This document shows, piece by piece, positions 8,081 through 15,997 of a stretch of 64,000 nt of DNA. The stretch's first letter is position 1. Every line of letters starts with the position of its first letter. Both the position numbers and the translations under genes were made by a program. The stretch covers positions 620,001 through 684,000 of the forward strand of contig NZ_PHHD01000001.1 of the NCBI RefSeq assembly GCF_002813445.1, given 5' to 3'. The notes beneath the pieces are model-generated. The model made no database searches. It saw only the letters and a list, made by a program, of their open reading frames with translations, and was not told the DNA's origin. Source of the DNA: Pseudomonas tolaasii NCPPB 2192. GTDB taxonomy: Bacteria; Pseudomonadota; Gammaproteobacteria; Pseudomonadales; Pseudomonadaceae.

Positions 8081-9156
8081 CTTTTGACGCCGCAAGCTAC
8101 ACCGCACAACTGCAAGACAAGGTCACGCGCCTGCGTGACCTGCTGGCACCGTTCGACGCACCGGAACCGCAGGTTTTCGATTCGCCGCTGCAGAATTTCC
8201 GCCTGCGCGCGGAATTCCGCCTGTGGCGCGAAGGCGGCGAGCGCCACTACGCGATGTTTTCCCAGGACGACAAGCGCACACCGATCCTGATCGAAGAATT
8301 CCCGATTGCCAGCCAGCGTATTAACCAGTTGATGCCGCAACTCAAGGCCGCCTGGCAAGCCAGCGCGGCGCTGAGCCACAAGTTGTTCCAGGTGGAATTC
8401 CTCACCACGCTGGCCGGCGACGCGATGATTACCCTGTGCTATCACCGCCCGCTGGACGAGCATTGGCACACCGCCGCGAACAAACTGGCCGCCGACTTGA
8501 ACGTGAGCATCATCGGCCGCTCCAAGGGCAAACGCGATGTGATCGGCCACGATTATGTGGTGGAAAAACTCGATGTCGGCGGCCGTACCTTCAGCTACCG
8601 CCAACCCGAAGGTGCATTCACCCAGCCCAACGGCACCGTGAACCGGAAAATGCTCAACTGGGCTTATGAAGCCCTGGGTGACCGCCCGGATGATTTGCTG
8701 GAGCTGTATTGCGGCAACGGCAATTTCACCCTGCCTTTGGCGACACGCGTGCGCAAAGTGCTGGCCACCGAGATCAGTAAGACGTCCGTCAATGCGGCCC
8801 TGAGCAACCTCGATGAAAACGCCGTGGATAACGTCACCCTGGTGCGCCTGTCTGCCGAGGAACTCACCGAGGCGCTGAACGAAGTGCGCCCGTTCCGTCG
8901 CTTGCACGGCATCGACCTGAAAAGCTACGAATTCGGCAGCGTGTTCGTCGACCCGCCGCGCGCCGGCATGGACCCGGACACCTGCGAGCTGACCCGACGC
9001 TTCGACAATATCCTCTACATCTCCTGCAACCCGGAGACGCTGGCGGCGAATATTGCGCAACTGCATGACACCCACCGCATCACACAGTGTGCGATGTTTG
9101 ACCAGTTTCCGTGGACCCACCACATGGAATCCGGGGTGTTGCTGACCCGCCGCTAA
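8077..9156 (+). CDS. trmA: tRNA (uracil-5-)-methyltransferase TrmA
   Basis: A 359-residue SAM-dependent enzyme that makes m5U54 (ribothymidine) in the T-loop of tRNAs; E. coli TrmA is 366 residues. The SAM-binding LLELYCGNGNFTLPLA, the DPPRAGMD loop, the nucleophile Cys317 in YISCNPETLA and the general base Glu351 in HMESGVLL are all visible. The N-terminal TRAM-like domain of the related RlmC/RlmD enzymes is absent, as expected. Its start overlaps the purine permease stop (ATGA), and its 3' end overlaps the convergent DUF2442 gene by 4 bases. Confidence 0.95.
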   Translation: MTFDAASYTAQLQDKVTRLRDLLAPFDAPEPQVFDSPLQNFRLRAEFRLWREGGERHYAMFSQDDKRTPILIEEFPIASQRINQLMPQLKAAWQASAALSHKLFQVEFLTTLAGDAMITLCYHRPLDEHWHTAANKLAADLNVSIIGRSKGKRDVIGHDYVVEKLDVGGRTFSYRQPEGAFTQPNGTVNRKMLNWAYEALGDRPDDLLELYCGNGNFTLPLATRVRKVLATEISKTSVNAALSNLDENAVDNVTLVRLSAEELTEALNEVRPFRRLHGIDLKSYEFGSVFVDPPRAGMDPDTCELTRRFDNILYISCNPETLAANIAQLHDTHRITQCAMFDQFPWTHHMESGVLLTRR

Positions 9157-9599
9157 CCCCCCTCGGGCTTTTTGCGTGGCCGCCCGCCTTTCTTGCCATT
9201 GGCACGGGCGGCGGCCGATTTGGCGGCACTGCTTTTACGCCCATTGCGCGAAGCCACCATGCTGGCGGCCAGGTCCATCAGAGGCGGGCTGGTAGACACC
9301 AGCCCGGTGATCGACACATGCAGGTCCCGTGGTTCACAGCACAGCGCCTTGCCGCCAAACCCGACTTCCAGTTGCTCAAAGTCCTCACTGGAAAACCCTT
9401 CGAACTCCGCAAGCCCGGCCACCGGCAACAGGATGCGGCTACCGTCACTGAAACCGATGCAAATGCAGCCATCTGCATGGCTGACGGAACTGGCGCTGGC
9501 GTACAAGCGTTTCAACTTGCGCCCACGCACCAGAGCCTTATCGACATCGGCCTCGGTGAGCGGTACATCGGGATAGACCTTGGCTTTCACGACTGTCAT
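9153..9599 (-). CDS. DUF2442 domain protein with basic C-terminal tail
   Basis: A 148-residue protein. The central part, residues about 45-100 (FSDGSRILLPVAGLAEFEGF ... LHVSITGLVS), matches the DUF2442 pattern. The last 30 residues are lysine/arginine rich and end ANGKKGGRPRKKPEGG, an AT-hook-like stretch suggesting DNA contact. It overlaps the upstream DUF4160 gene by 4 bases, so the two are made together. DUF4160 and DUF2442 genes commonly occur side by side, and the pairing has been suspected to be toxin-antitoxin-like. If so, this protein with its DNA-binding-type tail would be the antitoxin and autoregulator (inference). Confidence 0.75.
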   Translation of the reverse strand: MTVVKAKVYPDVPLTEADVDKALVRGRKLKRLYASASSVSHADGCICIGFSDGSRILLPVAGLAEFEGFSSEDFEQLEVGFGGKALCCEPRDLHVSITGLVSTSPPLMDLAASMVASRNGRKSSAAKSAAARANGKKGGRPRKKPEGG

Positions 9600-10024
9600 A
9601 ACTCAATCTCCACGGGATCCGGCACCCTGACCAGATTCAATATTGTTCGCGGCCCTGCCACATCGTGCCGGGCACTGGCGATGACAGAGACACCTCGCCG
9701 GATCACCAGACCCGGTATCACTTCAGCGGCTTCCCAGTCCCAGGAATGGTTGTCCAGGCAGACCGTTTGCAGGTTGTTCCACCAGATCCTGCGTGCCCGC
9801 GCCAGATAATGCGGTTGCAGCAGCGCCCGACGAATGCCTTCAAGAACGGCGACCGGTGGCCGGCGCCGTTCCGGGTCCACGTCCCACAATTCCACGCGCC
9901 CGTCCAGGAAGCTGAAACGAAAGCGCGCGTCCCAGCCCTTTCCCCTGACATGCACATGAGGTGGGCAATGTTCGTCCCTGAGAAACACCGCAATTACATA
10001 TCCTTTGTAAGTACCTACTCTCAT
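9596..10024 (-). CDS. DUF4160 domain protein with C-terminal extension
   Basis: A 142-residue protein. Residues 1-75 contain the family core, including the signature EHCPPHVHVRGKG at about 18-30 followed by an ARFRF strand. Typical members are about 80 residues long. Here about 65 further residues (NNLQTVCLDNHSWDWEAAEV ...) form an extra region I do not recognise. It is the first gene of a two-gene unit with the DUF2442 gene (4-base overlap). Function is unknown; a toxin role in a paired module is a guess from gene organisation only. Confidence 0.72.
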   Translation of the reverse strand: MRVGTYKGYVIAVFLRDEHCPPHVHVRGKGWDARFRFSFLDGRVELWDVDPERRRPPVAVLEGIRRALLQPHYLARARRIWWNNLQTVCLDNHSWDWEAAEVIPGLVIRRGVSVIASARHDVAGPRTILNLVRVPDPVEIEL

Positions 10025-10129
10025 CGTAACCCATCCGTTAGGTTATTTTCCCTCAGGTAACACTTTTCCGGGTGCCACCCGACAACCGGCTCCTGCCACG
10101 GGTTGCTGTTTTGCAGATTAGTCACGGCG

Positions 10130-10150
10130 AAAAAACCGGCGAACGCCGGG
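10130..10150 (-). terminator. Minus-strand intrinsic terminator in the gap before aroQ
   Basis: Read on the minus strand, CCGGCGTTCGCCGG folds into a tight hairpin followed by TTTTTTC. It lies upstream of the DUF4160 start and ends a leftward transcript from the 10150-10376 region, where no complete minus-strand gene is visible. Only an 18-codon open stretch (minus strand, 10263 to 10207) precedes it. The 10025-10376 gap otherwise holds the aroQ promoter motifs. Confidence 0.6.
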
Positions 10151-10278
10151 TTGTAACCGCCTGTTCCCTTGGCGAGAAATATCCCGCCAGGGCTTGGAAA
10201 CCCTGCTCATTCGGCAACCTCGCGTAATACTTCGGTCAGCAAGTAGGCCTGCCGTGCGCCCATGGCCGATGATTAAGG

Positions 10279-10293
10279 GTTCGATAATCGAAC
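10279..10293. promoter_or_regulatory. PcaR-like 15-bp palindrome upstream of aroQ
   Basis: GTTCGATAATCGAAC is a near-perfect palindrome. It differs by one base from GTTCGATAATCGCAC, which I recall as the binding site of the IclR-family regulator PcaR in P. putida. Its centre is 91 bases before the aroQ ATG. A second copy lies in the quiC/MFS divergent promoter region. Confidence 0.55.
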
Positions 10294-10318
10294 ACATCCG
10301 CTGCGATCAATTGACCAA

Positions 10319-10332
10319 ACTAACCATCCAGT
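10319..10332. promoter_or_regulatory. TetR-type operator half-match upstream of aroQ
   Basis: ACTAACCATCCAGT, followed by ACATTTT, is the inverted counterpart of the ACGAACCGGTTAGT site at 14521-14534. The two share AAAATGTAC and GGTTAGTTT at the same spacing. The half with AACC is conserved and the other half has drifted. Probable target of the module's own TetR protein (inference). Confidence 0.45.
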
Positions 10333-10376
10333 ACATTTTATCCACACAACCAATAATAAGTGTGGAGATACCCCCA

Positions 10377-10817
10377 ATGCCGCCCATCGTGCTGGTGCTC
10401 AATGGCCCCAACCTCAATCTGCTCGGCACCCGCGAGCCCGCCACCTATGGCCATGAAACCCTAGCTGACGTCGCCGCGCTGTGTGGCCGCAGCGCGGAAG
10501 AACTCGGGCTGAAGATCGAGTTTCGCCAGACCAACCATGAAGGCGAACTGCTCGACTGGATCCACGGCGCCCGCGCCCGGTGCGCCGGTATCGTGATCAA
10601 CCCGGCGGCCTGGACCCACACCTCCGTGGCCACTCGCGATGCGCTGGTGGCCAGTGAAGTGCCGGTGATCGAAGTGCACCTCTCCAACGTGCACGCACGC
10701 GAAGCGTTCCGGCATCATTCATTCGTGTCCCCCATCGCCAAGGCCGTGCTCGCGGGGTTCGGCAGCCACGGTTATCACCTGGCCCTTGAACATTTCAGCC
10801 ACACGTTGAAGGGGTGA
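10377..10817 (+). CDS. aroQ: Type II 3-dehydroquinate dehydratase
   Basis: A 146-residue type II dehydroquinase converting 3-dehydroquinate to 3-dehydroshikimate. The signature LNGPNLNLLGTREPATYG holds the catalytic Arg and Tyr. NPAAWTHTSVATRDAL and EVHLSNVHAREAFRHHSF are the other active-site strands. ATG 10377 (GGAG about nine bases upstream) gives the normal family length; the upstream in-frame extension is not protein-like. The gene heads a two-gene unit with an aroE-like gene and sits in a quinate/shikimate utilisation module. It is therefore probably the catabolic paralogue (aroQ2 type) rather than the biosynthetic copy. Confidence 0.92.
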   Translation: MPPIVLVLNGPNLNLLGTREPATYGHETLADVAALCGRSAEELGLKIEFRQTNHEGELLDWIHGARARCAGIVINPAAWTHTSVATRDALVASEVPVIEVHLSNVHAREAFRHHSFVSPIAKAVLAGFGSHGYHLALEHFSHTLKG

Positions 10818-10822
10818 GCCGA

Positions 10823-11671
10823 ATGAAGCCGCCCATCCTTGCCGGCCTGATCGGCGCCGGTATTCAGGCCTCGCGCACGCCAGCCCTGCATGAGCGCGAA
10901 GGCGACGCCCAGGGCCTGCGCTATCTGTATCGCCTGATCGACCTGGAACCGCTCAAGCTGAACGTCAACGCCCTGCCCGACCTGCTGGACGCTGCCGAGT
11001 TGATGCACTTCACCGGGTTGAACATTACTTACCCGTGCAAGCAGGCGATTCTGCCGTTGCTGGATGAACTGTCCGACGAGGCCCGGGGCATCGGCGCGGT
11101 GAATACGGTGGTGTTCCAGGCGGGCAAACGCATCGGCCACAACACCGATTGCCTGGGGTTCGCCGAGGGTTTTCGCCGCAACCTGCACGATGTCGCCCGC
11201 CAGCGCGTGGTGCAGATGGGCGCCGGCGGCGCGGGGGCTGCGGTGGCCCATGCGCTGCTGGCCGAGGGGGTGCAGCACTTGAGCATTTTCGACGTGGACG
11301 CGGCCCGCGCCCGCGAGCTGGTGGCTAACCTCGCCCGACGCTTCGGAGCCGGGCGCGCCCAGGTCGGCGTTCACCTGGAGAACGCCATGGCCGAGGCCGA
11401 TGGCCTGGTCAATACTACGCCCGTGGGCATGGCCAAACTGCCGGGCACGCCGATGCCACCGGGCATGTTACGCGCCGAATTGTGGGTGGCGGAGATTGTG
11501 TATTTCCCGCTGGAAACCGAGTTGCTGCGTGACGCCCGGGCGTTGGGTTGCCGCACACTGGATGGCGGCAACATGGCGGTGTTTCAGGCGGTGAAGGCGT
11601 TTGAACTGTTCAGTGGCGAGGTGCCGGATGCGGACAGGATGTTGGCGCACTTTCAGAGCATGAATACCTGA
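10823..11671 (+). CDS. Shikimate/quinate dehydrogenase-like protein (AroE family)
   Basis: A 282-residue NAD(P)-dependent enzyme of the AroE fold. It shows NITYPCKQAILPLLD (substrate pocket with the conserved Lys), GHNTDCLGF, a Rossmann loop GAGGAGAAVAHALL and the C-terminal GGNMAVFQAVKAFELF. AAGGGG eight bases before ATG 10823 supports that start over the GTG at 10814, which lacks a ribosome site. It follows aroQ by 5 bases. By position it corresponds to the P. aeruginosa PA0244-type AroE paralogue. A catabolic role oxidising shikimate or quinate toward dehydroshikimate is inferred. Confidence 0.88.
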   Translation: MKPPILAGLIGAGIQASRTPALHEREGDAQGLRYLYRLIDLEPLKLNVNALPDLLDAAELMHFTGLNITYPCKQAILPLLDELSDEARGIGAVNTVVFQAGKRIGHNTDCLGFAEGFRRNLHDVARQRVVQMGAGGAGAAVAHALLAEGVQHLSIFDVDAARARELVANLARRFGAGRAQVGVHLENAMAEADGLVNTTPVGMAKLPGTPMPPGMLRAELWVAEIVYFPLETELLRDARALGCRTLDGGNMAVFQAVKAFELFSGEVPDADRMLAHFQSMNT

Positions 11672-11692
11672 CCGTCGAACCCCGATCAAAAA

Positions 11693-11781
11693 TTGTGGGA
11701 GCTGGCTTGCCTGCGATAGCGGTGCATCAGCCATACACCTGTCACTGGCAGACCGCTATCGCAGGCAAGCCAGCTCCCACA
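11693..11781. repeat. Paired REP-like repeat (family A, head-to-head arms)
   Basis: Both arms are TGTGGGAGCTGGCTTGCCTG followed by CGATAGCGG, in inverted orientation. The pair lies between the convergent ends of the aroE-like and tetR genes. Confidence 0.88.
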
Positions 11782-11805
11782 TGGGCTGCATTCCAGCCTG
11801 AGTGA

Positions 11806-12471
11806 TCAGACCTGCAGGTACCGCATCACCGACTCGCAAATCATGTCGCGATGACGCTGTTTCACCGCCTCATCCGACAGCTCAATCTGAAAAATCTCAC
11901 TGAACGTATGGCGGTTGGACACCCGGTAAAAGCTGAACGAGTTGATCAGCAAGTGCACATCCAACGGCTCCAGCCCTTCGCGAAACACGCCCATTTCGGC
12001 CCCGCGCCGTAACGTGGCGCCCAGCGCTTCGAGGATGTTGCTGTTCATCGCCTTGATGGCGTCCGAACGCTTCACGTACTCGGCGTTGTGGATATTTTCG
12101 ATGCTCACGATGCGCACGAAATCCACATTCTGGTCATGGTGATCAAAGGTGAACTCCACCAGCCGGCGAATGGCTTCGCGTGGCTCCAGCGCGGTGAGGT
12201 TCATGCGGGTCTCAGTGTTGCGGATGTCGCCGTAGAGCTTTTCCAGCACCTCGACGTACAACTGCTCCTTGCTGCCGAAGTAGTAATAAATCATGCGTTT
12301 GGAGGTGTGAATGCGCTCGGCGATGGCGTCCACGCGAGCGCCGGAAAGGCCCTGCTGAACAAACTCGACGATGGCTTCCTGGAGAATGTTTTCGCGGGTC
12401 TTTTCCGGATTGTTCTTACGACTCTTGCGCGGTGCGTCTGACACCGCGGGGAGTTCGGGACTCGAGGTCAT
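11806..12471 (-). CDS. TetR/AcrR-family regulator of the quinate/shikimate module
   Basis: A 221-residue regulator starting at ATG 12471. The N-terminal helix-turn-helix is residues about 26-70 (ARVDAIAERIHTSKRMIYYY, then FGSKEQLYVEVLEKLYGD). The rest is an all-helical ligand-binding domain ending ICESVMRYLQV. It lies between aroE-like and quiC and is read in the same direction as quiC. The palindrome ACGAACCGGTTAGT in the quiC promoter and its degenerate copy before aroQ are candidate operators. The inducer is unknown; a dehydroshikimate- or protocatechuate-related ligand is a guess. Confidence 0.88.
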   Translation of the reverse strand: MTSSPELPAVSDAPRKSRKNNPEKTRENILQEAIVEFVQQGLSGARVDAIAERIHTSKRMIYYYFGSKEQLYVEVLEKLYGDIRNTETRMNLTALEPREAIRRLVEFTFDHHDQNVDFVRIVSIENIHNAEYVKRSDAIKAMNSNILEALGATLRRGAEMGVFREGLEPLDVHLLINSFSFYRVSNRHTFSEIFQIELSDEAVKQRHRDMICESVMRYLQV

Positions 12472-12548
12472 GGTGCGCTCACGGCCATTGTTATGCAGGC
12501 GCTGATTATGGGCCGCGATGCCCGCCGAAGGAAGCACCCGGCCTGCCG

Positions 12549-14450
12549 TTATAAACGTGCCTGACGCACCGCGCCGCTGCGCGATTTGGCCATCGCCGCC
12601 AGGCGCACCGCCACGTTGGCCGCGCCATAGCCGGCGTAACCGTTCTTGCGCTGGATGATCTCGAAGAAAAACCGCCCTTCGAACGGCTCGGTGTACACGT
12701 GAAACAACTCACCGCCCTGAGCGTCGCGGTCGTACAGCACGTTGTAGTACGCCAGCTCGCTGAGGAACTCGTCGTCGAAATCAAAGCGTGCTGCCAGGTC
12801 GTCGTAGTAGTTGAGCGGGATATCCAGCAACGGCACACCCGCCTCCTTGGCCCGGCTAACCTCGGCGAAAATGTCTGCGCAATCGAAGGCAATGTGGTGC
12901 ACGCCCGAGCCGCGATAGCTCGACAGCGCGTGGGAAATCGCCGTATTGCGGTTCTCGGAAATATTCAGCGGCAGGCGGATAGAGCTGCAGCGGCTGCGCA
13001 GCGCGCGGCTTTTTACCAGGCCGTAGGGGTCGGGCAGCACCACTTCATCATCGGCTTCGAAATCCAGCAGGCTCTTGTAGAACAGCACCCAGCTGTCGAG
13101 GCTGTCGGCCGGCAAGGCCATGGCCATATGGTCAATGCGCAGCAGGCCGCCGCCGGTTGAGGCGGTGGGTTGCAGGTTGAAGTCGGTGTCGTACAGCACG
13201 CCTTCGGACTCGTCCACCAGATAAATCAGGCTGCCGTCCGGCGCGCGTACTGCCGCCAACTCCAGCTCGTTCGGCCCCACCAGCCCGCGATATGGCTGGC
13301 CCTTGTAGGCCACCGCGCGCTCCAGGGCCTTGGCGCTGTTGTTGACGCGAACCGCCGTGGCACACAGCGACGGCCCGTGAGCTTCAAAAAAGTTATGCGC
13401 GAAGGAATAGGGTTCACAGTTGAGGATCAGGTTGATATCGCCCTGACGCAACAGGCTCACGCTCTTGGAGCGATGCTGCCCGGCCTTGACGAACCCCAGA
13501 CGCTCCAGCCAGTGCGTGAGCTTGGCGCCGAGGCTTTCATCCACGGCGAATTCGAGGAATTCGATGCCGTCGTATTCACTGGCGGGCGGGGTATCAAACA
13601 GAATCTCGACGGGCTGCGCCGGCGCTTGCTGACGCAGGCGTTCGCGGGTTTTCTCTTCCAGGTACAGCAGCGAGCGCAAGCCATCCGCCGCATTGGCCCG
13701 GGTCGGCGCCGCGCGGAAACCGTCGTTGAAAATCTCCAGGGACAGCGGCCCGGTGTAGCCACTCTTGATGATCGGCGCGAGGAACCCGGCCAGGTCAAAC
13801 TCGCCCTGCCCCGGGAAGCAGCGGAAATGTCGACTCCACTCCAGCACGTCCATGGCCAGGATTGGCGCGTCGGCCATTTGCACGAAAAAAATCTTGTCGC
13901 CGGGGATCTTGGCGATGCCACTCGGATCACCTTTGAGCGACAAGGTGTGAAAGCTGTCGAGCAGCACACCCAGGGCCGGGTGATCCACCTGACGCACCAG
14001 GTCCCACACTTGTTGCCAGGTGTTCACATGCTTGCCCCAGGCCAGCGCTTCGTAGCCGATGCGCAAGCCACGGCGCCCGGCATGCTCGGCCAGCAGGCTC
14101 AGGTCATCCAGCAGAACGCGTTCATCGCCCAGGGAATCCGCCGAAGCATTGCTGCACACCAGCACCAGGTCGGTGCCCAGCTCCTGCATCAAATCGAACT
14201 TGCGTTCGGCGCGTTCCAGGTTGCGCGCGAGGCGGTCGCGGCGGCAACCTTCAAAGTCGCGAAACGGCTGGAACAGCGTGATGGCAATGCCCAGGTCGGC
14301 GCACATTTGCTTAACTTCGCGCGGGCTGCCGTCGTAATACAACAGGTCGTTCTCGAAGATCTCGACCCCGTCAAACCCGGCGGCGGCGATGGCTTCGAGC
14401 TTTTCCGGCAGGGTGCCGCTCAAGGAAACGGTGGCGATGGAACGTTGCAT
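12549..14450 (-). CDS. quiC: 3-dehydroshikimate dehydratase fused to a 4-hydroxyphenylpyruvate-dioxygenase-like domain (QuiC type)
   Basis: A 633-residue fusion. Residues 1-280 form a sugar-phosphate-isomerase-like TIM barrel (MQRSIATVSLSGTLPEKLEA; FDGVEIFENDLL; LSLEIFNDGF) of the metal-dependent dehydroshikimate dehydratase family. Residues about 290-620 form a vicinal-oxygen-chelate domain like HPPD (GGLLRIDHMAMALP; GVHHIAFDCADIF; FEGRFFFEIIQRKNGYAGYG). In pseudomonads this bifunctional-looking QuiC1 protein converts 3-dehydroshikimate to protocatechuate; the role of the HPPD-like half is unclear. It is divergent from the MFS gene with a 211-base shared promoter region. Confidence 0.9.
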   Translation of the reverse strand: MQRSIATVSLSGTLPEKLEAIAAAGFDGVEIFENDLLYYDGSPREVKQMCADLGIAITLFQPFRDFEGCRRDRLARNLERAERKFDLMQELGTDLVLVCSNASADSLGDERVLLDDLSLLAEHAGRRGLRIGYEALAWGKHVNTWQQVWDLVRQVDHPALGVLLDSFHTLSLKGDPSGIAKIPGDKIFFVQMADAPILAMDVLEWSRHFRCFPGQGEFDLAGFLAPIIKSGYTGPLSLEIFNDGFRAAPTRANAADGLRSLLYLEEKTRERLRQQAPAQPVEILFDTPPASEYDGIEFLEFAVDESLGAKLTHWLERLGFVKAGQHRSKSVSLLRQGDINLILNCEPYSFAHNFFEAHGPSLCATAVRVNNSAKALERAVAYKGQPYRGLVGPNELELAAVRAPDGSLIYLVDESEGVLYDTDFNLQPTASTGGGLLRIDHMAMALPADSLDSWVLFYKSLLDFEADDEVVLPDPYGLVKSRALRSRCSSIRLPLNISENRNTAISHALSSYRGSGVHHIAFDCADIFAEVSRAKEAGVPLLDIPLNYYDDLAARFDFDDEFLSELAYYNVLYDRDAQGGELFHVYTEPFEGRFFFEIIQRKNGYAGYGAANVAVRLAAMAKSRSGAVRQARL

Positions 14451-14520
14451 GGGCGACTCCCGGCAATTGTTGTTTGCGGCAAATTATTCGCCCCCAGCCT
14501 ACACGCAGCAATTAAAATGT

Positions 14521-14534
14521 ACGAACCGGTTAGT
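14521..14534. promoter_or_regulatory. TetR-type palindrome in the quiC/MFS promoter region
   Basis: ACGAACCGGTTAGT is a 14-base palindrome with one mismatched pair (ACnAACCGGTTnGT). It is preceded by AAAATGTAC. A degenerate copy with the same flanks lies upstream of aroQ, so this is the best candidate operator for the adjacent TetR protein. Confidence 0.55.
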
Positions 14535-14539
14535 TTTTG

Positions 14540-14554
14540 GTGCGATTATCGAAC
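14540..14554. promoter_or_regulatory. PcaR-like 15-bp site in the quiC/MFS promoter region
   Basis: GTGCGATTATCGAAC is the exact complement of GTTCGATAATCGCAC, the PcaR site sequence I recall from P. putida. It sits 20 bases farther from quiC than the TetR-type palindrome, the same order as before aroQ. Control by protocatechuate-pathway regulators would fit the module's product. Confidence 0.6.
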
Positions 14555-14661
14555 ACTATGCCCCTTTGGCGAATTGACGATTTTTTAGCCACTGCGCACC
14601 ATCGATTCAGCAACAAGACCCAGAACACACCATAAAAATTTCAAAAAACGGGTACGACCTC

Positions 14662-15996
14662 ATGCCTTCGCAAAACTCCGTCCTGGCCGCGCGCCCGGGC
14701 AACCCGCACGCCGGCATCGGCGACAAAATCCGCGGCGCCCTGGCCGTGGGCAAAACCCGCTGGGGCATGCTGGCCCTGGTGTTCTTCGCCACTACCCTGA
14801 ATTACATCGACCGCGCGGCTCTGGGCGTGATGCAACCGATCCTCGCCAAGGAAATGAGCTGGACGGCGATGGACTACGCCAACATCAACTTCTGGTTTCA
14901 GGTGGGTTACGCCATTGGTTTCGTGCTGCAGGGCCGCTTGATCGACCGCATCGGCGTCAAGCGCGTGTTCTTCTGCGCCGTGTTGTTGTGGAGCCTGGCC
15001 ACCGGCGCCCATGGCCTGGCTACCTCGGCGTTCGGGTTTATGGTGTGCCGTTTTATTCTCGGAATTACCGAAGCCGCCAACTACCCGGCCTGCGTGAAGA
15101 CCACGCGGTTGTGGTTCCCGGCCGGTGAACGCGCGGTGGCCACCGGCATTTTCAACGCCGGCACCAACGTCGGCGCGATGATGACGCCGATGCTGCTGCC
15201 GTTGATCCTGCATGTGTGGGGCTGGCAGGCGGCGTTTCTGTGCATGTCGGCACTCGGCGGGATTTGGCTGGTGTGCTGGGGCCTGAAGTACTACAACCCG
15301 GAAGACCACCCGACCGTTAAACAATCCGAACTGGACTACGTGCAACAGGAAGTCGAACCGGAACAACCCCGCGTCCCTTTCAGCCGCATCCTGCGCATGC
15401 GCGGCACCTGGGCCTTCGCCCTCGCCTATTCGATGACCGCGCCGGTGTTCTGGTTTTACCTGTATTGGCTGCCGCCGTTTTTGAACCAGCAATACAACCT
15501 GGGCATCAACGTGACCCAGATGGGCATTCCGCTGATCATCATTTACCTGACCGCTGACTTCGGGAGCGTGGGCGGCGGGATTCTCTCGTCATTCCTGATC
15601 GGCCGCGGCATGAATTCGATCAAGGCGCGACTGCTGTCGATGCTGCTGTTCGCCTGCTGCATCGTCGGTGTGATCATGGCGGCCGGCTCAAGCCAGTTGT
15701 GGGTCGCAGTGTTTGCCATCTCCCTGGCCATCGGCGCGCACCAGGCCTGGACCGCCAACATCTGGAGCCTGGTGATGGACTACACGCCCAAGCACATGAT
15801 GAGCACGGTGTTTGGATTCGGCGGCATGTGCGCAGCCATCGGCGGCATGTTCATGACCCAGATCGTCGGCCATATCCTCACCGTGACGAACAACAACTAC
15901 ACCGTGTTGTTCACCCTGATCCCGGCGATGTACTTCATTGCGCTGACCTGGATGTACTTCATGGCGCCGCGCAAGATTCCCACCGTAGACGTTTGA
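14662..15996 (+). CDS. MFS transporter, ACS family, likely shikimate/quinate or related acid importer
   Basis: A 444-residue, 12-helix transporter. The N-terminal helix contains TTLNYIDRAALGVMQPIL, followed by QGRLIDRIGVKRVF, then ITEAANYPACVKTTRLWFP and FNAGTNVGAMMTP. This is the anion:cation symporter (ExuT/GudP-like) pattern. It shares a divergent promoter region with quiC that carries two operator-like sites. The context argues that it imports quinate, shikimate or dehydroshikimate; the family itself includes hexuronate, glucarate and phthalate carriers, so the substrate is inferred. The 3' end is one base from the convergent EamA gene. Confidence 0.87.
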   Translation: MPSQNSVLAARPGNPHAGIGDKIRGALAVGKTRWGMLALVFFATTLNYIDRAALGVMQPILAKEMSWTAMDYANINFWFQVGYAIGFVLQGRLIDRIGVKRVFFCAVLLWSLATGAHGLATSAFGFMVCRFILGITEAANYPACVKTTRLWFPAGERAVATGIFNAGTNVGAMMTPMLLPLILHVWGWQAAFLCMSALGGIWLVCWGLKYYNPEDHPTVKQSELDYVQQEVEPEQPRVPFSRILRMRGTWAFALAYSMTAPVFWFYLYWLPPFLNQQYNLGINVTQMGIPLIIIYLTADFGSVGGGILSSFLIGRGMNSIKARLLSMLLFACCIVGVIMAAGSSQLWVAVFAISLAIGAHQAWTANIWSLVMDYTPKHMMSTVFGFGGMCAAIGGMFMTQIVGHILTVTNNNYTVLFTLIPAMYFIALTWMYFMAPRKIPTVDV

Positions 15997-15997
15997 T

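Noticed and set aside
13170..14588. 472-codon open frame antisense to quiC
   Set aside because: Shadow frame; quiC has recognisable TIM-barrel and HPPD-like domains over the same bases.
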